From assembly GCF_019393635.1 (NCBI RefSeq), contig NC_057861.1, positions 544,320,711 through 544,384,710 on the forward strand: a DNA stretch of 64,000 nucleotides, written 5' to 3'. The stretch's first letter is position 1. Each line of letters starts with the position of its first letter. The translations under genes were made by a program, and so were the position numbers. The notes below the pieces were generated by a model. That model saw only the letters and a program-made list of their open reading frames with translations. It was not told the DNA's origin and did no database searches. Source of the stretch: Dromiciops gliroides (lineage: Eukaryota > Chordata > Mammalia > Microbiotheria > Microbiotheriidae). Below are positions 57,235 through 64,000 of this stretch, piece by piece.

Positions 57235-57366
57235 CTTTGTGAGTTTCCTAATAACTAGTGCTCTGTTCAAAGATGATATCATATCTTTAGAGCATGCCAG
57301 GACCTTCTCTCTCTCCTTTGCCACATCGTCATCTTCACGAAACTTTTTTGGATCAGATTTCATGTC
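57235..57366 (-). CDS. ABCA exon: linker leading into NBD2
   Basis: 44 codons, phase 0 at both ends. The acceptor is TTTGAATGCAG just above 57366 and the donor is AAAG/GTAAAG at 57235. The product starts DMKSDPKKFREDDDVAKERE and ends ALVIRKLTK. The acidic EDDDV..ER stretch followed by a hydrophobic strand and LTK is the usual lead-in to the second nucleotide-binding domain in ABCA3-like proteins. It is separated from the Walker A exon by a 185-bp intron only. Upstream exons encoding the second transmembrane domain were looked for between 57370 and 64000 and not found. The preceding intron therefore probably exceeds 6.6 kb. Confidence 0.88.
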
Positions 57367-57589
57367 CTGCATTCAAAGATAAAAGTTCAAAGATGTGGGT
57401 GACTCGAAGGCATGCTGGGCCCAAACAGAGCTACTGAGGGAGAGTTGCTGCATAAAAGAGCAGAGGAAAGCTCAGTAACATTAAGACAGAAGCACTAAAA
57501 AGGACTTATGAGGGGATTTTTCATCCACCACTTTGGTGAATGAAGTCAGAGGCTATTAATGAGAGTTTTCTTAGTTCCCCACTTATCTC

Positions 57590-58580
57590 AAATACTCCCT
57601 AAGGTTCACCCATTTTCACCTTCACCTCTTCCCTAAATCTCTTCCTTCCCTTCTATCTCATAAGAGAAGGTTAGATTTCTTTTGGTTAAGGGTAACCCCT
57701 CCCTGTGCCCTTTATCCCTTTTGTATCCTGTAGGAGTTTGCTCCATCAATCATTTTTTCAATTTCCTCTATCTTTCATTCCTCCTTCAATACTGGTTCCC
57801 ATTCCTCCACCTACAAACACATTCAGGTTCCTCTTATACTAATAAGCAATAATTTTATAACTTTTCTTCAACTGTACCACCCTTCCACTGCTCCCTCCCC
57901 CCATCTTATCCAACTTTCCCATTTTTCTCCCCTTCACTGATAAATGGGTAGCCTATAATGACTGCCTATAATTTCATCACTATCTACTCAGTCTTCAATC
58001 TCTTGCAATATATGTTTCATTACTACCATTCCACTAAAACTGATCTTTTAGTGGTTACTAGTGACCTCTTAAATGCCTAATTCAGTGGCACTTTCTCAAT
58101 CATCACTTTCCTTGGTTTCTCCATAGACTTTCATATTGTTTTGCCACCCTTTTCTCTTTAAAATTCTCTCTCCTAGGGTTATATGACAATTGCATGCTAC
58201 TAGTTTATCCTATTTCATAAATACTCTGTCTCCTCTTCTTTCTCCTGCCCCCTTAATATAGATATTTCTCTAGGTCCTGCCTTAGTTCTCACCTTTTCTC
58301 TTTCTACATCTACTCAGATATTATGTCCATGACTTCAATTATCATCTCTGAGGATGATTCCCAAAGCTAGATCTCTAGCCTTGTTCTCTCTCTGGTATTC
58401 CTAACTACCTGCTAAACATCTTTACCTAGATGCCTCACCAGACCAACCCCATCAATTCAACATGTATAAAACTAAAATGATTATTTTCCCATAAAAATGC
58501 CCTGGAATGACGTACTGTCTTTGCTGTGGTCTCCTGTCACTTCCTCAGCCCCCTGGTTTGGTATAAAATATTTTTTACAG
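57590..58580 (+). mobile_element. LINE2 (L2) relic, RT region
   Basis: A pyrimidine-rich plus strand decodes in broken frame to VVTSDLLNA...SGTFSIITFL, corresponding to the VTNDL...FDGH block of L2/CR1 RT. A DASPDQPHQFNMYKTKMI-like end matches the LNMSKTE block. It is interrupted by the solo LTR at 58604. Confidence 0.65.
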
Positions 58581-58603
58581 AAAAAAAAACTGGCGTCTTT
58601 CAG

Positions 58604-59174
58604 TGTGGTAAAAAAATATGAAAGTTTTTTAACAGTCAGTTAGGATAACTGAAAGACGCCAGTTTTTTTTTTTTTTAAGGACCACCCTTTCGGGGAGGAG
58701 ACCAATGGCATGAGCTATGCATGCCAGTCTGCCTGCTTTGCATGTCAGACTGCCTGCTAGCACTCCACTTCTGGGGTGCAAGCTTAAAAGGCAAGGAGAG
58801 AACAGAAGTGGGAGTTTTTTCCTGCTCTGCTGGTCTCCTGACTGCGCTGCACAGGCTGATGCTGATGAGAGTTCGAGTGGGCCCGGCTCGCGGTTAGCAG
58901 CAGCACGCGCTTGACACGGTCTCTCTCTCCCCAAAGGTGGCCTTCAGCTTTTGGTGAGTTTTATACGGAATATAGACTAAGCTTAGACTTAAGACGATTT
59001 GTATTGTGTTTCTACTTTCCTATCCTTCTAATCAACATCACCTTGTGACTACCATACAATAAAAGCTCTAACTAGAAAACCAGAAGCTTCTTCCATTTAC
59101 TAGTCTGGGAGATAAATTAAGGGAAAGGTTAAAGAGGGGAGATTTATGATCTAATATCCAATTTTAAATCTCAC
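58604..59174 (+). mobile_element. Solo LTR, family A
   Basis: The LTR starts TGTGGTAAAAAAATAT and ends TAAATCTCACA, with TG...CA ends. The AAGGACC...CTTTCGGGGAGG block and the CTTTTGGTGAGTT block match the 5' LTR of the ERV at 10349. No internal retroviral sequence is next to it, so it is the product of LTR-LTR recombination or of a fragmentary insertion. It cuts an L2 relic in two. Confidence 0.7.
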
Positions 59175-59224
59175 ATCTTTCTAACTTCTATATCTCTGTC
59201 AATGGTATTACCATTGTCCCAGTG

Positions 59225-59440
59225 AGAAGGCAATATGGTACAATGGAAAGATGGAGATATTTAAAGTCAAAGGGTCTGTGGTCAAGTCCTATCTCTTCCA
59301 CTTACTACCTTTGTGAACTTGGGCAAAGCAGGTACAGTATTTCTTATCTCTGGACCTCTGTTTCCTTAACTACAAAATGAGGAAGATAACATCAAAAGTC
59401 CAATCCAGTTGTAAATCCATAATCCTATCTTTAACCCATC
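59225..59440 (+). repeat. MIR
   Basis: Sense MIR: GGTACAATGGAAAGA, ACTTACTACCTTTGTGAACT, CCTCTGTTTCCTTAACTACA, AAATGAGGAAGATAAC. Confidence 0.7.
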
Positions 59441-59960
59441 ATTTTCCTTCAACTCACATTACAAATTCAATCAGTAAAAAATCCTATTATTTCCTCTTTC
59501 ATAATATCTTTTGCGTCCATTCTCTACGTAAAATTTCCATTGGTGCCACTTTAGTTTAGGTATTTTTCTTCTAACTTGAACCTCACAAATGTCCTGAAGA
59601 CTGCCCCTGACTCTCCAACTTTTAATAAATGCTAGCTAATGCTTGATTGATCTTCCTGGTAGACATGTATCATTAAAGAGCTCCACTCAGGGGCAGCTAG
59701 GTGGCACAGTGGATAAAACATCGGCCCTGGATTCAGGAGGACCTGAGTTTAAATCTGGCCTTGGACACTTGACACTTACTAGCTCTGTGATTCTGGGCAA
59801 GTCACTTAACCCTCATTGCCCCACAAAAAAAAAAAAAAAAAGAGCTCCACTCATCCAAAACCTAAACAACTCTCCACTGCCTACCAGGTAAAGACTGATC
59901 TCCTTAGCTTGGCATTCAGACCATTCATAATTTGGCTATAATCAACCACTGCATTTTTTT
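59440..59960 (+). mobile_element. LINE2 3' part, continuing after the solo LTR
   Basis: TCCAACTTTT, CTCCACTGCCTACCAGGTAAAG and TTAGCTTGGCATTCAGACC match the L2 end pattern. The segment 59690-59838 is a younger SINE inserted in it. Confidence 0.55.
59690..59838 (+). repeat. Marsupial tRNA-derived SINE with exact target duplication
   Basis: AAAGAGCTCCACTCA occurs at 59675-59689 and 59839-59853, inserted in an L2 relic. Confidence 0.93.
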
Positions 59961-60089
59961 TACTCTTCACATAGTTTACCTTCTAGCTGAGAAAAATTAT
60001 TATTTCTCTCCTATATTAACTAACCAATTATTGGAGAGATCCAGAGTTTTTTTCCTTTTTCCTATTTCCTCACTCAAAGTCCAGTTTTT

Positions 60090-60350
60090 CAAGGAGATCC
60101 TGTAATGATCATGTAAATCATTACAATATTTGTCATTTTGTACAAGAAAGTTTGATTAAAAGAAAAAAATAAAGTGAAAAATAGCATGCTTCAGTCTGTT
60201 CCATCAATATCAGTTCTTTCTTTGGAGGTGGATAGTATGTTTCATCAATAGTCCTTTGGGATTGTCTTGGATCATTGTACTGTTGAGAATATCAAGTCAT
60301 TCAAAGTTCTTCATAAAACAATATTGCTGTCTCTATGTACAAGAGCTGTG
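60090..60350 (-). mobile_element. Old L1 3' UTR fragment
   Basis: Antisense to the known L1 3' UTR, with CCTTTGGGATTGTCTTGGATCATTG paralleling 9330-9360 and 50260-50290. It is more diverged than the other copies. Confidence 0.55.
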
Positions 60351-60654
60351 TGATTTTAAACCAAGTTATGCAATTTGTAATGTATTAAAGAAAAGTACCT
60401 AACATTAATTTGATAATTAATTGTTTTGGAAGTATTGTTAGAAAATTTTGCTGTTCTTTCATTCCTTTAGGTGATGTATTTAACTGTTAAAAGACTGTTG
60501 TAAATATGTGCATTCGTGCATGTGTGTGTGTGTATACGTTCCTATATGGGAAGATTATACATGTAACTCTTAGGAAATTTATTATTATTTGGGCAGTTAG
60601 GAGCTACATAGACAGAAAGTATGGGTGGGAGTTGGTTAAGCTGGATTAATATTA

Positions 60655-60690
60655 AACACACACACACACACACACACATACACACACATA
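60655..60690. repeat. (CA)n microsatellite
   Basis: About 16 CA units with TA interruptions. Confidence 0.9.
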
Positions 60691-61705
60691 TATATGGTTG
60701 AGAAAGAGGGATATGCTGGGAGAAAGGGGAAGGGAAATAAACAAAGTAGTACTTAGGGGAAAATTTATACCTCTAAAAGCTTACATCAGTAAAAAAAGAG
60801 AAAGAATAGGTCAATACAATAGGCATGCAACAAAAAAAGTTAGAAAAAAATGAAGTAAAAAAAGCCAATTAAACATCATAATAGAAATTGTGAAAATCAA
60901 AGCAAGGATTATAAAAAGTGAAAAATCTAAAAACCATTGAACTAATAAATAAAACTAGGAGATGGTATTATATGTGTGTATGTGTGTGTGTATATATATA
61001 TATTATATTTAATAGATAAACCATTGGTTAAATTGATTTAAAAAAAGAAAGGAGAAAACCAAGTAACCAGTATCAAGAATGAAAAGCATGAAATCACCAT
61101 CAATGAATAGGAAATTGAATCAATTATTGATCTATTTTGCATCATTATATGCCAATAAATCTAATAAGCTAAGTGAAATGGATTATTATAAAAATATGTA
61201 AATTTCCCAGATTAACAGAGGAGGAAAAAAAATCCTTAAATAATTCTTATGATAGAAAAAGACATTTAACAAACCATAAATGAGTTCCTTAAAGAATAAA
61301 TCACTAAGACCAGATGGATTCACAAATGAATTAATTCCAATGCTATATAAATTATTTGGGGGGAAAAAAAGGAGTCCTATCAAATTCTTTCTAGTACACA
61401 AATATGAAGCTACATCCTTAACCAGAAAGTCAAAACAGAGAAAGAAAACTATAGACCAATTTTCCCCACCATTGATTTATAACAAATTTATATGAAAAAT
61501 GCAGGGCTGGTTGAACATTAGGAAAACTATAAACATAATAAACCATATCAATAACAAAAATAAAAATATGATTACATTGATACATAAAATGTGTTTGACT
61601 AAATACAATATCAATTGATATTAAAAACACTAGAAAGCACAGGAAGAAATGAAGCCTTTCATAAAATGATAAGTAGTGTCTATTTAAAACTAATAGCAAG
61701 TAGTT
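60690..61705 (+). mobile_element. L1 ORF2 fragment (endonuclease end and RT start)
   Basis: Broken plus-strand frames parallel 36300-37600. EFLKE.IT, SLRPDGFTNEL and an IFPNEY-like block occur in the same order. It is cut by the L1/HAL1-like element starting at 61706. Confidence 0.7.
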
Positions 61706-63683
61706 AGGGTGGAGCCAAGATGTCAGAGACAAGGCAGTGAGCTCCCGAACTCATGACAAGATCGCTCCAAAAAACATCCAAATAATGCCATAGAAAAATG
61801 CCCAGAGCAGCAAAACTCACAGGAGAATGTGCTGAAATCATCTTCTAACCAAGAACGGCTTGGAAGGTCAGAAAGAGGGAGCTGCTATGCTAATACAGGA
61901 GCTGAGCCCAACCCCACAGTCACCCTGACACAGATCCAGTCCCAGGAAGGCTTCGCCAGAGAAGGAGACCCCCCAGAGCCTCTGAATCAGCTGAAGCACC
62001 AGTGTCGTCTGGAACTAAGTTCACAGTCTGGTGAGTGGGCTGAGCCCTAGGTAGGGTGGAGACTACAGGGGTCTATGCTGATGTTAAGACAGAACTTGGA
62101 TTTTACACCCCTGCTAAGAACCAAGAGGTAGGCTGGAGTAGCACTGGCCCAGGTTGTGGAGGGGCACAGGCTCATTGGAGCTAACAACCACAACACACAA
62201 AGCTGGTTGATTAGCAAGTTGGTCTGGGGTCATCAGGGAACAGGCTGGGTGAGTGAAGAACCTGATTCTCCTTAAATCATACCACCTGGGACTTCTTAAG
62301 TTTGGGATACTGCGGCCTAGAAACAGGGCCCTACTTTAAGGAGCTAAAAGTCAAGTAAAAGAAAGGGAAGATGAGCCAACAGAGAAAGGTGAGGACCATA
62401 GAAAGTTTCTTCAGTGACAAGGAAGACTGAGGGGCACCCTCAAATGAAGATATCAACATCAGGGCCCCTATATCTAAAGCTTCCAAGAAAAATATGAATT
62501 GGTCTCAGGCCATAGAGGTGCTCAAAAAGGACTTTGAAGATAAAGTTAGAGAGGTAGAAGAAAAAATGGAAAGAGAAATGAGGGAGATGCAGGAAAGACA
62601 TGAGAAAAAAGTCAACAGCTTGAAAAGTCAAATTGGCCAAACAGAAAAGGAGGTACAAAAGCTCTCTGATGAAAATAATTGCCTAAGAATTAGGATTGAA
62701 CAAATGGAAGCCAGTGACTTTATGAGAAACCAAGACACAATAAAGCAAATCTGAATGAATAAAAAAAATAGAGGGCAATGTGAAATATCTTCTGGGAAAA
62801 ATTGTCAACCTGGAAAATAGGTCCAGGAGAGGTAATTTGAAAATTATTGGTCTACCTGAAAACCATGATCAAGGAAAGGGCTTAGACATCATCTTCCAAG
62901 ATATTCTCAGGGAAAATTGCCCTGAAATTCTAGAAGAAGAAGCTAAAATAGAAATTGAAAGAATCCACTGATCACCTCCAGAAAGAGATCCCAAAAGGAA
63001 AACTCCTAGGAATATTATAGCCAAATTCAAGAGCTCTCAGGTCAAGGAGAAAATATTGCAAACTGCCAAAAACAAAGAATTCAAGTACTGTGGAGCCCCA
63101 GTTAGGATAGCACAAGATCTAGCATCTTCTGCATTAAAGGACTGGAGGGCATGGAATATGATATTCCAAAGGGCAAAGGAAATGGGATTACAACCAAGAA
63201 TCACCTTCCCAGCAAAACTCAGCATAATCTTTCAGCAGAAAAAATGGGACTTTAATGAAAAAGAAGACTTTCAGATATTTGTGATAAAAAGACCTGAACT
63301 GAATGGCAAATTTGACTTTCAAATATGAGACCCTAGAGAACCATAAAAAATTGGAGCTGGGGGACATACCTGGGGTCATACAGTGGGCGACTGTCTTGTG
63401 TCTGAGGCCAGGTTTTGTCTGGGATCCCCCTGGGTCCAGGGGTTATGCTTTGTCCACTGTGTCACTTAGCTAGGTGATGACATCTTTAGGGTTAAATTGA
63501 GGGGTGAAGGGAATTCACTGGGGGAGGGGGAAGGGCAGAGGTGAAATCCTACATGAAAGAAACAGGAAAAGGCTTATGTAGTGGGGGAAGAGATGGGAGA
63601 GGAGCAGGGCAGTAAATGAATTTTACACTCATCAGAAAAGGCTCAAAGACCTTAAACTCATCAGAGCTGCCTCAAAGAGGGAT

Positions 63684-63725
<42 letters not shown>

Positions 63726-64000
63726 AACTGGGTGGAGTAATCTATTTAATCTGGGCAGTAAATGAGCCTAACACTCAACAGAATTGGCTCAAAGATCTCA
63801 ATCTCATTAGAATTGGCTCAAGGAGGGAATAATGTACACACTCAATTGGGTGGAGTAATCTCTCTAACCCTGCAGGAAAATAGGAGGGGAAGGGGATAAA
63901 GAGAGAGGGGCAAAAGAAGGAAGGGCAGAGTGGGGGAGGGGACAGACAGAAGCAAATCCCTTTTGAAGAGGGATAGGATGAAAGAAGATGGATAATAGAA
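61706..64000 (+). mobile_element. L1 or HAL1-like element, 5' end to spacer, running off the window
   Basis: The 5' end is AGGGTGGAGCCAAGATGTCAG. ORF1 from ATG 62494 is nearly intact. The coiled coil (REVEEKMEREMREMQERHEK, SQIGQTEKEVQKLSDENNCL) runs to a TGA at 62752. After a frameshift come RRGNLKIIGLPENHDQGKGL and, at 63056-63328, FKYCGAPVRIAQD and LQPRITFPAKLSIIF. The spacer 63340-64000 contains a SINE-derived stretch and a tandem repeat. Whether ORF2 follows cannot be seen. Confidence 0.82.
63686..63723. repeat. (CA)n microsatellite in an L1 spacer
   Basis: About 18 CA units grown from the ACACACT of the L1 spacer. Confidence 0.9.

Larger units (their letters stand above)
28826..57366 (-). 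other. 3' part of an ABCA-subfamily ABC transporter gene (ABCA3/ABCA14-17 clade), seven coding exons
   Basis: Gene-level entry for the exons listed separately. ABCA proteins are full-length membrane transporters that use ATP to move lipids; ABCA3 itself loads surfactant lipid into lamellar bodies. The exons are 57366-57235, 57049-56855, 42814-42627, 41320-41150, 40731-40541, 29765-29692 and 29075-28956. All have AG/GT borders, phases agree at every junction, and the sum is 1071 bp with no internal stop, so the gene looks intact and probably active. Introns are about 185, 14040, 1306, 418, 10775 and 616 bp. Encoded in order: pre-NBD2 linker, complete NBD2, regulatory segment, C-terminus. The transmembrane domains and NBD1 are not in the window and should lie upstream beyond 64000. 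Motifs and the short last exon are those of the ABCA3-like clade. I cannot separate ABCA3 from ABCA14-17 paralogues from memory. Confidence 0.92.

Noticed and set aside
58629..58934. 101-codon frame on the minus strand with Ala- and Arg-rich start
   Set aside because: It lies antisense in the solo LTR; GC-rich LTR sequence gives a chance open frame.
1..64000. CRISPR array, operons or prokaryotic systems
   Set aside because: The repeats are dispersed transposable elements and microsatellites, not regularly spaced repeats. Split genes with GT-AG introns show a vertebrate genome.

Overview
The window reads as an intergenic and intronic stretch of a marsupial nuclear genome. It is AT-rich and packed with interspersed repeats: more than twenty copies of a tRNA-derived SINE starting GGGGCAGCTAGGTGG and ending GGGCAAGTCACTTAACCC plus an A tail, several L1 fragments with the marsupial-type ORF1 coiled coil, BovB/RTE-type LINEs, MIR/CORE-SINEs, L2, and endogenous retrovirus (ERV) sequence. 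The SINE matches the type known from Australian marsupials (WSINE1-like) and lacks the 3' part typical of Didelphis/Monodelphis SINE1. I therefore favour an Australidelphian source, but I cannot name the species.

Only one apparently functional protein-coding gene is visible. It is the 3' end of an ABCA-family transporter gene on the minus strand, positions 57366 down to about 28826. Seven exons can be delimited by splice sites with consistent phase; they total 1071 bp, or 356 codons plus a stop. They encode the linker before the second nucleotide-binding domain (NBD2), the whole of NBD2 (Walker A, Q-loop, signature, Walker B, H-loop), the following regulatory region and the C-terminus. The last exon is only 40 codons long and is followed about 125 bp later by a poly(A) signal. 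The clade is ABCA3/ABCA14-17; the exact paralogue is not decided. The rest of the gene would lie beyond 64000.

Region by region. 1-8500: an ORF1-only L1 (HAL1-like) with its target-site duplication, SINEs, an L1 ORF2 fragment and a BovB/RTE reverse transcriptase relic. 8502-25908: one minus-strand L1 insertion whose two ends still carry an identical 16-bp target-site duplication, now split by a broken class I (gammaretrovirus-like) ERV at 10349-20850. The ERV keeps a 5' LTR, a leader and gag start, a later 2-kb processed retrocopy inside gag (18-bp duplication), then decayed pro, RT, RNase H and integrase. No env is recognisable. Immediately after pol comes a spliced, frameshifted stretch homologous to the host deubiquitinase gene OTUD3. 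The 3' LTR belongs to a different family from the 5' LTR, and it is followed by a second copy of the sequence that precedes it.

25900-43000: the 3' exons of the ABCA gene, with introns holding a second HAL1-like element (31807-34825, clean duplication), an L1 ORF2 relic and SINEs. 43000-56850: a 14-kb intron of the ABCA gene filled with L1, RTE and SINE insertions and a long polypyrimidine tract. 57400-64000: an L2 relic cut by a solo LTR of the same family as the ERV's 5' LTR, an L1 ORF2 relic, and a third ORF1-bearing L1/HAL1 that runs off the window.

No CRISPR array, operon, bacterial gene, rRNA gene or functional tRNA gene was seen. All viral and LINE reading frames in the window are interrupted.
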